From the NCBI GenBank assembly GCA_902590465.1, contig CACIWX010000003.1:1-64000 (forward strand): DNA of 64,000 bases. The letters run 5' to 3'. The first letter of the stretch is position 1, and each line of letters begins with the position of its first letter. The position numbers and the translations under genes are program-made. This document shows positions 55,789 to 64,000 of this stretch, one piece after another. Origin of the DNA: an uncultured Pelagibacteraceae bacterium (GTDB lineage: Bacteria > Pseudomonadota > Alphaproteobacteria > Pelagibacterales > Pelagibacteraceae). The notes under the pieces were generated by a model. The model searched no databases and was not told the origin of the DNA. It saw only the letters and a list, made by a program, of their open reading frames with translations.

Positions 55789-56718
55789 CTAGTGCTTTGT
55801 TAATTGGACAAATACATCTTCTAAGTCGCCATCATCTGTAGAAATATCCTCAATTTTAATGTTGTTTTGATTAAAATAATTAATTATTTCACCAAAATTT
55901 AATGAATTTTTTTCATATATTGCGGAAATTTGATTTTTTGAAATAATTTCAAATTTGATCTCTTTCATAACTAAAGAGAGATTTAAATCTACATTTTTAA
56001 CTTTAAAATTAATTTTTTTAAATTTAATTCTCTCTAAAAGTTTTTCCGTTGTATCTAAAGCAACTAAATTACCTTTATCAATGATAGCTATACGATCACA
56101 CATTTCTTGTGCCTCCAAAAGATAGTGAGTTGTCAAAATTATTGTTACACCCTCTTTGTTAAGTTTTTTTACATTATTCCAAAGGTTATTTCTAAGTTCT
56201 ACATCCACTCCTGCTGTTGGTTCATCCAAAATTAATATTGGAGGCTGGTGAACCATTGCTTTTGCAATTAAAAGTCTTCTTTTCATACCACCAGACAAAC
56301 TTCTTGAATACGCATTAGCCTTACCTTCCAAGGAAACCATTTGGAGTATTAAGTCTGTTATTCTATCTCTTTTGGCTATTCCATAAAGACCAGCTTGAAG
56401 TTCTAGTAATTGTTTTGGACTGAAAAAAGCATCTAAGTTTACTTCCTGCGGTACTATTCCTATAGAAGCTTTAACTTGTCTTGGGTTTTTGTCTATATCG
56501 AAACCCCAAACATTAATATTTCCAGATGTTTTAGTTACTGTTCCTCCTAAAATATTTAAAAAAGTTGTTTTGCCTGCACCATTTGGTCCAAGCAGTCCGA
56601 ACACTTCTCCCTCTTTAACTTCAAAATTTAAATCAGTTATAGCTTTAGTTTCTTTTTCTGTTTTGGAATTCGAATAGATTTTATTAAGATTTTCAACAGT
56701 TAAAGCATTATTAGACAT
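55789..56718 (-). CDS. ABC-2-type transporter ATP-binding protein
   Basis: The 309-residue ATPase has Walker A GLLGPNGAGKTTFLN, the signature LSGGMKRRLLIAKA, Walker B PILILDEPTAGVD, and the switch His in TTHYLLEAQEMCDR. The ~80-residue C-terminal extension is typical of CcmA/YadG-type exporters of drugs, lipids or polysaccharides. The matching permease (YadH-like) is not in the vicinity; BioY downstream is not a plausible partner. Substrate unknown. Confidence 0.88.
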   Translation of the reverse strand: MSNNALTVENLNKIYSNSKTEKETKAITDLNFEVKEGEVFGLLGPNGAGKTTFLNILGGTVTKTSGNINVWGFDIDKNPRQVKASIGIVPQEVNLDAFFSPKQLLELQAGLYGIAKRDRITDLILQMVSLEGKANAYSRSLSGGMKRRLLIAKAMVHQPPILILDEPTAGVDVELRNNLWNNVKKLNKEGVTIILTTHYLLEAQEMCDRIAIIDKGNLVALDTTEKLLERIKFKKINFKVKNVDLNLSLVMKEIKFEIISKNQISAIYEKNSLNFGEIINYFNQNNIKIEDISTDDGDLEDVFVQLTKH

Positions 56719-56760
56719 AATTTTTTAATCTAAGTTAAGAATTCAATGTAATATGTATAT

Positions 56761-59526
56761 ATGAGTTCAATAAAAAAAACAGATCATTTTTATTTAATAG
56801 ATGGATCAGGTTATATATTCAGAGCTTATTATGCTCTACCGCCTTTATCTAGAAAAAGTGACGGTTTGCCTACAGGAGCCGTTAGTGGTTTTTGTTCGAT
56901 GCTTTTTAAACTTTTAGAGGATGCTAGATCAGATGACTCTAAAAACAAACCTACTCACTTTGCTGTTATATTTGATTCAGCAAGAAAAAATTTTAGAAAT
57001 GAAATTTACAGCGATTATAAAGCAAACAGGGCAGAAGCACCAGATGATTTAGCTCCTCAGTTTGAATACATAAGAAAATCTGTTGAAGCTTTTAATTTAC
57101 CATCAATTGAACTTTTAAATTATGAAGCAGATGACCTTATAGCAACTTATGCAAAAAAAATTACAGAAGCAGGTGCAAAGGTAACCGTAATTTCATCGGA
57201 TAAAGATTTGATGCAGCTAGTATCAAATAAAGTCAGACTATTTGATCCTATGAAAAGTAAAGTAATAGGTGAAAAAGAAGTAATCGAAAAATTTGGAGTT
57301 AAACCAGACCAGGTAATTGACGTACAATCGCTTGCTGGAGACAGCTCAGATAACGTTCCAGGAGTTCCTGGCATTGGAATAAAAACAGCATCAGAACTTA
57401 TCAATAAATACAAAACTTTAGAAAATTTATTGAAGAAGGCATCAGAAATACCTCAGAATAAAAGAAGAGAAACATTATTGTCTAACAAAGATAAAGCCAT
57501 GATTAGCAAGCAATTAGTTACTTTGAAAGATGATGTCCCACTCAAGAATGATGCTGCTGATTTTATCATTAAAGACATAAATAAAGATAAATTGTATGAT
57601 TTTCTAAGAGACATGGAGTTTAATAGACTGCTAAGCCAAGCAATTAGTTTTTATGGTGAGCCAACACAAAAAGATTTTAAAGATAAAACTTTAGTAAAAA
57701 AAAATAATAAGATAAATACAAAGACCTACAAAACTATTTCAAAAGAAAAACAACTTGACGAATTAATAAAAAAACTTAATGAAAAATCAGTTATAGCGGT
57801 TGATACTGAAACTTCTTCTTTAAATCCACAAGACGCCGATCTTGTGGGTATATCAGTATGTTATGAAGCCAATGAGGCTTTCTATATTCCAGTAGGCCAT
57901 AAAAAGAGAACAGAATTAAAAAAGGATTTAGTTTTAAAAAAGCTTAAACCAATTTTAGAAGACCCAAGTATAAAAAAAGTCGGCCAAAATATAAAATACG
58001 ATTTTATTATATTCAAAAATAACGGCATCGAATTAAGCTCGGTAGAAGACACGATGTTACTTTCATATACATTAGATGCTGGGAATAATAGACACAATAT
58101 GGATACTCTATCTGAATTGCATCTTGGCCATAAAACTATTTCGTATAAAGATTTAGTAGGATCTGGAAAAAAACAATTAAATTTTGCAGACGTAGATATT
58201 AAACCTGCTACTGAATATGCTGCAGAAGATGCAGATGTAACTCTAAGATTATATGAAGTTTTATCTGAACGAGTATCTGAGGAAAAGTTAGAAAGAGTTT
58301 ATGAGGAATTTGAAAAACCAATGATCAAAATCCTTTCAAGGCTTGAGATGATCGGTATAAAAGTTGATGACGCTTATCTTAAAAAACTCTCTAAGAAATT
58401 TGAGGAAAGATTGATGACTATTGAAAAAGAAATTTACGAAATATCAGGTAAAAAATTCAATATCGGTTCACCAAAACAACTAGGAGAAATTATTTATAAT
58501 GATCTTAAAATAGCTAAGTTAAAAAAAACAAAAAAAGGTAGTTTAGCTACGAGTGCTAAAATCTTAGAAGATTTAGCTTCAACAGGACATAAATTTCCTA
58601 ATTTAGTTTTAGAATGGCGGCAGGTTTCAAAACTAAAAAGCACTTACACAGATGCTTTGCAAGAGCATATAAATAAAAAAACAAAAAGAGTTCACACTTC
58701 CTTCTTACTCGCAGCAACTAATACTGGTAGGCTAGCATCGAGTGATCCAAATTTACAAAATATTCCTATAAAAACTTCAGATGGAAAAGAAATAAGAAAA
58801 GCATTTGTAGCTGATAAAGATAATTTACTCATTTCAGCGGACTACAACCAAATAGAAATGAGAATTCTTGCTGATATGGCTGATGTCAAGGAATTAAAGA
58901 AAGCTTTTAAAAACAATCAGGATATCCACTCTTTAACAGCGAGCCAAGTCTTTGATGTTCCAATTGCTAAAGTGACAGATGATTTTAGACGAAAAGCAAA
59001 GGCCATTAATTTTGGAATTATTTATGGAATAACACAATATGGATTAGCAAAACAAATATCGGTGTCAAACGAAGAAGCTTTAAGTTTCATTAATTCGTAT
59101 TTTAAAAAATTTCCTGAGATTAAAGATTATATGAATACAACAATTAAAACTTGTAGGAAGCAGGGTTTTGTAACAAATATTTTTGGAAGAAGAATTCATT
59201 TAAGAGGAATTAATGATAAAAATTTTAGCGTTCGAGCATTTCAGGAAAGAGCAGCAATTAATGCTCCAATACAAGGATCGGCTGCAGATATTATTAGGTT
59301 GGCAATGATTAAAATTGATAAGGTTCTTGAAGAAAAAAATAAAGCAAAAATGCTTTTACAAATACATGATGAACTTATTTTTGAGTGTTTAAAAAAAAAT
59401 GAGAATGAAGTAAAAAAAATTGTTAAAGAAGCAATGACGTCAGTTTCAAGTTCGGATCATCATATGTTTTCTATACCTTTAGAAGTCAGTATTAACTCTG
59501 GAAACAATTGGGGAGAGGCCCATTAA
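56761..59526 (+). CDS. polA: DNA polymerase I
   Basis: All three modules of the 921-residue enzyme look intact. The 5'-3' flap nuclease (about 1-295) has FAVIFDSARKNFRNEIYSDYKANR. The 3'-5' exonuclease domain (about 320-500) keeps the metal-binding Asp-Thr-Glu in AVDTETSSLNP and a later YAAEDADVTLRLYE. The polymerase domain has SADYNQIEMRILADMA (motif A), the O-helix RRKAKAINFGIIYG and LLQIHDELIFE (motif C). It fills gaps in repair and Okazaki processing. Confidence 0.97.
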   Translation: MSSIKKTDHFYLIDGSGYIFRAYYALPPLSRKSDGLPTGAVSGFCSMLFKLLEDARSDDSKNKPTHFAVIFDSARKNFRNEIYSDYKANRAEAPDDLAPQFEYIRKSVEAFNLPSIELLNYEADDLIATYAKKITEAGAKVTVISSDKDLMQLVSNKVRLFDPMKSKVIGEKEVIEKFGVKPDQVIDVQSLAGDSSDNVPGVPGIGIKTASELINKYKTLENLLKKASEIPQNKRRETLLSNKDKAMISKQLVTLKDDVPLKNDAADFIIKDINKDKLYDFLRDMEFNRLLSQAISFYGEPTQKDFKDKTLVKKNNKINTKTYKTISKEKQLDELIKKLNEKSVIAVDTETSSLNPQDADLVGISVCYEANEAFYIPVGHKKRTELKKDLVLKKLKPILEDPSIKKVGQNIKYDFIIFKNNGIELSSVEDTMLLSYTLDAGNNRHNMDTLSELHLGHKTISYKDLVGSGKKQLNFADVDIKPATEYAAEDADVTLRLYEVLSERVSEEKLERVYEEFEKPMIKILSRLEMIGIKVDDAYLKKLSKKFEERLMTIEKEIYEISGKKFNIGSPKQLGEIIYNDLKIAKLKKTKKGSLATSAKILEDLASTGHKFPNLVLEWRQVSKLKSTYTDALQEHINKKTKRVHTSFLLAATNTGRLASSDPNLQNIPIKTSDGKEIRKAFVADKDNLLISADYNQIEMRILADMADVKELKKAFKNNQDIHSLTASQVFDVPIAKVTDDFRRKAKAINFGIIYGITQYGLAKQISVSNEEALSFINSYFKKFPEIKDYMNTTIKTCRKQGFVTNIFGRRIHLRGINDKNFSVRAFQERAAINAPIQGSAADIIRLAMIKIDKVLEEKNKAKMLLQIHDELIFECLKKNENEVKKIVKEAMTSVSSSDHHMFSIPLEVSINSGNNWGEAH

Positions 59527-59565
59527 TCGCCTAAATTTTGACAACATAATTAAGAGAATAAAAAT

Positions 59566-60264
59566 ATGGCTCAAACAATTGCTTTAGTAGATGATGATAG
59601 AAATATACTAACAAGTATAAGCATGGCTTTGGAAAGGGAAGGTTTCAAAGTTCAAACTTATATCGATGGAGAGTCTGCTTTAATTGGATTAACTAGAAAT
59701 CCACCTGATCTAGCAATATTAGATATCAAAATGCCCAGGATGGATGGAGAAGAGCTACTTAAAAAACTTAAAAAAAAAATGTCTATTCCAATAATTTTTT
59801 TAACATCAAAAGATGATGAAGTCGATGAACTGCTTGGTTTGAAATTAGGTGCTGATGACTTTGTTAAAAAATCTGGAGGCTTTTCTACTAAAGTTTTAAT
59901 AGAAAGAATAAGAGTTCAATTAAGAAAAAAAACCAATACTATTGATGATACAAAAAATATAATTAGTCATGGTAAATTAAAATTAGATCCTGCCCAGTTA
60001 GAATGCGAATGGAATGGGAAAGCTCTGCCAGATAAGTTGACAACTACAGAATTTTTAATTGTCAAAGAATTAGCTAAAAGACCAGGGGTTATAAAGGAAA
60101 GAGCTCACTTAATGGATATAGCTTATAAGGAAAATACAGAAATTGAAGACAGAACAATTGATAGCCATGTAAAAAGAATAAGAAAAAAGTTTAAAAAGGT
60201 AGATGAAAAATTTTCTGCAATTGAAACTAGATATGGAAGTGGGTATAGATGGAATGTTAGCTAA
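59566..60264 (+). CDS. chvI: Response regulator ChvI
   Basis: This 232-residue OmpR-family regulator has receiver Asp53 in LAILDIKMPRMDGEELL, Lys in ADDFVKKSGGFSTK, and a C-terminal winged helix from about 140 ending ETRYGSGYRWN. The FVKKSGGFSTKVLIERI segment is characteristic of ChvI. In rhizobia ChvG/ChvI responds to acid and envelope state and is essential or nearly so. The kinase gene overlaps it by one base. Confidence 0.93.
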   Translation: MAQTIALVDDDRNILTSISMALEREGFKVQTYIDGESALIGLTRNPPDLAILDIKMPRMDGEELLKKLKKKMSIPIIFLTSKDDEVDELLGLKLGADDFVKKSGGFSTKVLIERIRVQLRKKTNTIDDTKNIISHGKLKLDPAQLECEWNGKALPDKLTTTEFLIVKELAKRPGVIKERAHLMDIAYKENTEIEDRTIDSHVKRIRKKFKKVDEKFSAIETRYGSGYRWNVS

Positions 60265-61784
60265 TGAAACAAAAAAAATCAGCTTCTATTCTAAAGAAGT
60301 TTTTAATAATCAACCTTACAGTTTTTTCTGTTTTAGGACTTTTTACAATTATATACCTTGAAGCAATCCAACCAACCTTAGTAAAAGAAAGATCAGATAA
60401 TCATAAAATAGTTATTAATAATACTAAGGATAATCTCGAACGACTTAATATAGAATATACTAAAGAAGGAATTAGAGATTTCTTGCTTTCCACAAGATTT
60501 TTATTTCAAAGTTTAGACCGTGTTCAATTTTATGATTTATCTGGAAATCTCATTGGAGACACAAATATTCTAGATTTAGATCAAAGTGTTTTTACAGGCT
60601 CAGATATAATTTTTGAGGAAGCTTTGGGTGGTGAAACAATAACACCAGAAATTGAAGAGAGACTTGAAGAAGAGGAGATAGATGAAATTAAAGATATCAT
60701 TACTAACAAATATAATGATGAAGTAATGACATTAACTAACGATGAAAAAAATAATTTTTTTGTAAGCACATTAAGTAAAATTAAATTTAAAAATAACGAT
60801 ATTGGATATGTTGTAGTATCAGAGCAAGCGAATGACATCACTACTGCCGTAAGAGAGAGAAAAGCATTTATAATAAGAACTATGATCGCTGTTGTAATTG
60901 TGATTTTAATTTTTTCTTTATTTTTAAATAAATATATTCTTAAACCAATTGGGCTTCTTGTAAAGTTTAGCGATGGAATTAAAAAAAAATCTAATCAAAC
61001 AATTGATATTAATAAAGTTTTTGTAAGAGATGATGAGATTGGAAAATTAACACAATCAATTGATGAAATGACTAAAGAGTTACAACAACGAACTAATAGA
61101 GCAGAAACATTCTCAAATGATTTAGCTCACGAGATAAGAAATCCACTCGCGTCTTTAAAAAGTGCTTCAGAACTTTTAGACAAAACTACTGAAAAGAATG
61201 AAGGTGATAAACTGTTAAAAATAATAAATCATGATGCTGAACGGATAGAAAGATTAATAACGGATTACACTCAAATGTTAAAAGACGAGGCATCTTTATC
61301 TCGTGAGAAAATGAGTAAAATAAACTTAATTGAAATTATTAATGATGTAGTGGAGGATTTTAACCAAGATCTAATTAACCAAAATAAAAAAATCGAGATA
61401 ATAGTTATAAATAAAATTAAAAGTAAAAATGGATATTTTATATTTGGTATTAGTAATAGAATAGAACAGGTTATCGCGAATCTTTTAGATAACTCTATTT
61501 CCTTCAGTAAAGATAATCAAAAAATTGAAATTGGTCTTGAAGAAACCACAAGAAATCTATTACTATCCGTTAAAGATGAGGGCCCCGGTTTTGCTGAAAC
61601 ATCACCTCAGAAAATCTTTAAACGTTTTTACAGTAACAGGCCCACGAGATTTGGAAAACATTCTGGTCTAGGCTTGAATATTGTAAAAAATATTGTCCAA
61701 TTACACAAAGGCACAATAGCAGCTTCAAATAGGCTGAATGCAAAAGGAGCACAGGTTGAGGTTTTACTCCCTAAATTGTCCTAA
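60264..61784 (+). CDS. chvG: Sensor histidine kinase ChvG (ExoS)
   Basis: The 506-residue membrane kinase has helix 1 about 12-33, a periplasmic sensor to ~195 that is very acidic (ERLEEEEIDEIKD), helix 2 about 197-217 and a HAMP domain. The H-box FSNDLAHEIRNPLASLKSA carries phospho-His289, and the ATPase domain has NLLDNSISFS, DEGPGF and GLGLNIVKNIVQLH. It is the partner of ChvI. In rhizobia the periplasmic repressor ExoR controls it; no exoR, hprK or ptsH gene follows here, whereas ahcY does. Confidence 0.92.
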   Translation: MKQKKSASILKKFLIINLTVFSVLGLFTIIYLEAIQPTLVKERSDNHKIVINNTKDNLERLNIEYTKEGIRDFLLSTRFLFQSLDRVQFYDLSGNLIGDTNILDLDQSVFTGSDIIFEEALGGETITPEIEERLEEEEIDEIKDIITNKYNDEVMTLTNDEKNNFFVSTLSKIKFKNNDIGYVVVSEQANDITTAVRERKAFIIRTMIAVVIVILIFSLFLNKYILKPIGLLVKFSDGIKKKSNQTIDINKVFVRDDEIGKLTQSIDEMTKELQQRTNRAETFSNDLAHEIRNPLASLKSASELLDKTTEKNEGDKLLKIINHDAERIERLITDYTQMLKDEASLSREKMSKINLIEIINDVVEDFNQDLINQNKKIEIIVINKIKSKNGYFIFGISNRIEQVIANLLDNSISFSKDNQKIEIGLEETTRNLLLSVKDEGPGFAETSPQKIFKRFYSNRPTRFGKHSGLGLNIVKNIVQLHKGTIAASNRLNAKGAQVEVLLPKLS

Positions 61785-61832
61785 CATTATTTCTTGCTAT
61801 GGTTTATTTATGTTGATAATAACTCCTTCATT

Positions 61833-63122
61833 ATGGCTCAAGATTATAAAGTAAAAGACATCAGTCAGGCAAATTTCGGTAGAAAAGAAATTTCTCTGGC
61901 AGAAACTGAAATGCCAGGACTTATGGCTTTGAGGAAAGAATATAAAGGTAAAAAACCTTTAAAGGGTGCAAGAATTCTAGGTTGTCTTCACATGACAATA
62001 CAAACCGCAGTTTTAATTGAAACTTTAGTTGAACTAGGAGCAGAGGTTAGGTGGTCTTCATGCAATATTTTTTCAACGCAAGATCACGCTGCAGCAGCAA
62101 TAGCGAAAGCCGGTATTCCGGTATTTGCTTGGAAAGGTGAGACCGAAGAAGAGTACTGGTGGTGTGTTAAACAAACCATTGAAGGAAAGAAAGATTGGAA
62201 ACCAAATATGATTTTAGATGATGGTGGCGATCTTACTGCCTTAATGCACAAAGAATATAAAAATTTATTAAAAGATGTAAAGGGAGTTTCAGAAGAAACT
62301 ACAACTGGAGTTTTAGCACTTAAAAAAATGGAGTCAGATAAAGAATTATTAGTACCTGCTATAAATGTAAATGACTCAGTTACAAAATCTAAATTTGACA
62401 ACCTCTATGGTTGTAGAGAAAGTTTAGTAGACGGTATAAAAAGAGCTACTGATGTTATGATGTCAGGTAAAGTAGCCATTGTAGCTGGATTTGGGGATGT
62501 TGGTAAAGGAAGTGCAGCTTCATTACGTCAAGCAGGTGCAAGAGTTATGGTTACCGAGACAGACCCTATATGTGCGTTACAAGCTGCTATGGAAGGTTAC
62601 GAAGTTGTTGTTATGGATGAAGCTATTAAAGACGCTGATATAGTTGTAACCGCTACAGGAAATAAAGATATAGTCACAGCAGATCACATGAGAAATATGA
62701 AAGACAGAGCAATACTTTGTAACATTGGTCACTTTGACAACGAAATTCAAGTTGAAGCATTGAAAAATTATAAGTGGGACGAAATAAAACCTCAAGTTCA
62801 TGAAATTGAGTTGCCTAGTAAAAAAAGGATTATACTTCTAGCTGAAGGAAGATTAGTAAATTTAGGATGTGCTACAGGGCATCCTAGTTTTGTGATGAGC
62901 GCATCATTCACAAATCAAGTTATTGCTCAAATTGAATTATGGAATAATTCAAATAAATATGAGAAAAAAGTTTATGTACTTCCCAAACATCTTGATGAAA
63001 AAGTTGCAATGCTTCATTTAGAAAAAGTAGGAGCTAAACTAACAAAAATGTCAAAAGAGCAAGCCGATTATATTAGCGTTAAACCATCAGGACCATTTAA
63101 ACCAGATACTTATCGCTACTAA
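61833..63122 (+). CDS. ahcY: Adenosylhomocysteinase
   Basis: AhcY splits S-adenosylhomocysteine into adenosine and homocysteine and is the sink for all SAM methylation products. ATG 61833 gives 429 residues (start [10 protein letters not shown]), the family start; a TTG at 61794 is rejected. [37 protein letters not shown], the NAD site [16 protein letters not shown] and the C-terminal [13 protein letters not shown] are diagnostic. The 48-bp gap upstream is too short for an SAH riboswitch. Confidence 0.98.
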   Translation: MAQDYKVKDISQANFGRKEISLAETEMPGLMALRKEYKGKKPLKGARILGCLHMTIQTAVLIETLVELGAEVRWSSCNIFSTQDHAAAAIAKAGIPVFAWKGETEEEYWWCVKQTIEGKKDWKPNMILDDGGDLTALMHKEYKNLLKDVKGVSEETTTGVLALKKMESDKELLVPAINVNDSVTKSKFDNLYGCRESLVDGIKRATDVMMSGKVAIVAGFGDVGKGSAASLRQAGARVMVTETDPICALQAAMEGYEVVVMDEAIKDADIVVTATGNKDIVTADHMRNMKDRAILCNIGHFDNEIQVEALKNYKWDEIKPQVHEIELPSKKRIILLAEGRLVNLGCATGHPSFVMSASFTNQVIAQIELWNNSNKYEKKVYVLPKHLDEKVAMLHLEKVGAKLTKMSKEQADYISVKPSGPFKPDTYRY

Positions 63123-63131
63123 CAGTAGCTA

Positions 63132-63584
63132 ATGATTGTTAAATCTTTAGACCATTTAAATCTAATATCTAAATCAATTTCAAAAAGGTTAGAAAATGGA
63201 GATTGTATTTTCTTAATTGGAGAAATCGGTGTAGGGAAGACTACATTCACAAGATTTTTAATTAATAACTTACAAAATCAAAAAGGACTTAAAGAAACAG
63301 AAGTGTTGAGTCCTACATTTAACTTACTTTATGAATATGAAATTAAAGATCTTAAGATTATGCATTATGATCTTTACCGAATTAATAAAGCCAATGAATT
63401 AGATCATCTTGGTATTTTTTTAGAAAATAAAAAAACAATTAAAATTATAGAGTGGCCAGACTTAATTAAAACACCATTAATTAATAAATTAGAAATTCAT
63501 TTAGAGTACGGAGAAAATGATAAGGAAAGAAAAATGATGATAAATGGGGTAAACAAATGGGAAGATCTTGAAAATGAAATATAA
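63132..63584 (+). CDS. tsaE: tRNA t6A synthesis ATPase TsaE
   Basis: TsaE is the small P-loop ATPase that cycles the TsaB-TsaD complex for threonylcarbamoyladenosine at A37. The 150-residue protein has Walker A GEIGVGKT at 30-37, VLSPTFNLLYEY (switch region), MHYDLYRI and IIEWPDLIK, the family signatures. It overlaps the following kinase gene by 11 bp, the common tsaE-amgK arrangement. Confidence 0.95.
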   Translation: MIVKSLDHLNLISKSISKRLENGDCIFLIGEIGVGKTTFTRFLINNLQNQKGLKETEVLSPTFNLLYEYEIKDLKIMHYDLYRINKANELDHLGIFLENKKTIKIIEWPDLIKTPLINKLEIHLEYGENDKERKMMINGVNKWEDLENEI

Positions 63585-64000
63585 ATTGAAAAAAATTTCA
63601 GGAGATGCCTCATTTAGAGAATTTTATAGATTAAAAAAAAACAACAAAACCTCAATCATTGTCTTTGCTAAAAAAGAAAAATTTAAAAATCTTGCAGTAT
63701 ATATGGTGATAAATAATATTCTTAACCATAACAGGATAAATGCTCCAAAATTATTGAGCAATCATTATAAAAACGATATGATCGAAATATCTGATTTAGG
63801 CGAAAAATCCTTCTACGATCACGTAATTTTAAAAAAAAATAAACTTAATAGTTATAAATCATTAATAAAATTATTAATTAAGATACAAAAAATAAAAGTA
63901 AAAAAACTTTATAAATTTGAAAAACTAAAAATTAAAATACCAAATTATACATTATCCAATCTTCACAAAGAATCTGATTTGTTTTTTGATTGGTACTTAA
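63574..64000 (+). CDS. AmgK-like sugar kinase (aminoglycoside phosphotransferase fold), 3' end outside window
   Basis: The frame starts at ATG 63574 and is open to the window edge, giving 142 codons. The N-terminus KKISGDASFREFYRLKKNN matches the GDASxRxYxR motif of the AmgK group, and MIEISDLGEKSFYD is the hinge-region block. AmgK phosphorylates N-acetylmuramate/N-acetylglucosamine at the anomeric position for cell-wall recycling, usually beside murU. The catalytic loop is beyond the window, so the activity cannot be confirmed. Confidence 0.75.
   Translation, partial: MKYKLKKISGDASFREFYRLKKNNKTSIIVFAKKEKFKNLAVYMVINNILNHNRINAPKLLSNHYKNDMIEISDLGEKSFYDHVILKKNKLNSYKSLIKLLIKIQKIKVKKLYKFEKLKIKIPNYTLSNLHKESDLFFDWYL

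Noticed and set aside
61794-61832. TTG-initiated extension of AhcY
   Set aside because: The family N-terminus begins at the ATG 61833; the added 13 residues have no counterpart.
61785-61832. SAH or SAM riboswitch before ahcY or metK
   Set aside because: The gap before ahcY is only 48 bp, and metK starts inside lnt, so there is no room for known motifs.

Overview
This window is very AT-rich, densely packed chromosome from a streamlined alphaproteobacterium. It most resembles the SAR11 / Candidatus Pelagibacter group. The reasons are the Lys/Asn/Ile-heavy proteins, gene overlaps of 1-30 bp, no gene-free stretch above about 215 bp, and alphaproteobacterial gene order and regulators (fabI-fabB-fabA next to Irr, RegB/RegA, ChvI/ChvG, mutM-rpsT-dnaA). 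I see no tRNA, rRNA, insertion sequence, prophage or CRISPR array. Assignment to SAR11 is inference from style and content.

Layout. 1-733 is the end of an outer-membrane porin with a strong terminator. 748-3150 holds small housekeeping genes packed head to head (TenI-like, YggS, L,D-transpeptidase, winged-helix regulator) and a 35-codon frame resembling the ribosome-rescue factor ArfA. 3159-9412 (minus) has a PfkB kinase, endonuclease III, DapB, a 56-residue membrane protein, and DnaJ-DnaK-GrpE. 9458-14858 has RdgB, an LpoA-like periplasmic protein, RsmI, a DolP-like BON lipoprotein and malic enzyme. 14929-33395 (mostly plus) is the conserved block murJ-trpS-nfu / tsaB-fur-miaB-phoH-ybeY-lnt-metK / nusA-infB-rbfA-rpsO-pnp. 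It is thinned of several genes usually found there and interrupted by two envelope genes. 33392-38877 has fabI-fabB-fabA facing irr, then rubrerythrin, an Fe-S protein and DUF3501. 38874-43976 (minus) has an SH3 protein, a MoeB/ThiF-like enzyme, dut, coaBC, ubiB and ubiE. 43988-50079 has mutM, rpsT, dnaA, dnaN and gyrB. 50083-55203 has regB and regA on the plus strand, flanking a minus-strand polyamine operon (ornithine decarboxylase, deoxyhypusine-synthase-like, agmatinase/arginase). 55206-64000 has bioY, an ABC ATPase, polA, chvI-chvG, ahcY, tsaE and the start of an AmgK-like kinase.

How it fits together. Most genes serve replication, translation, envelope, fatty-acid and quinone synthesis. 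The regulatory points that stand out are as follows. Three near-identical 17-bp palindromes of Irr-box type lie beside irr and in the rubrerythrin promoter. A heat-shock-type promoter precedes dnaK. A terminator hairpin sits in the nusA leader. The ornithine decarboxylase leader contains a structured inverted repeat. Two complete two-component systems (redox-type RegBA, envelope/acid-type ChvGI) are a notable share for a genome of this kind.
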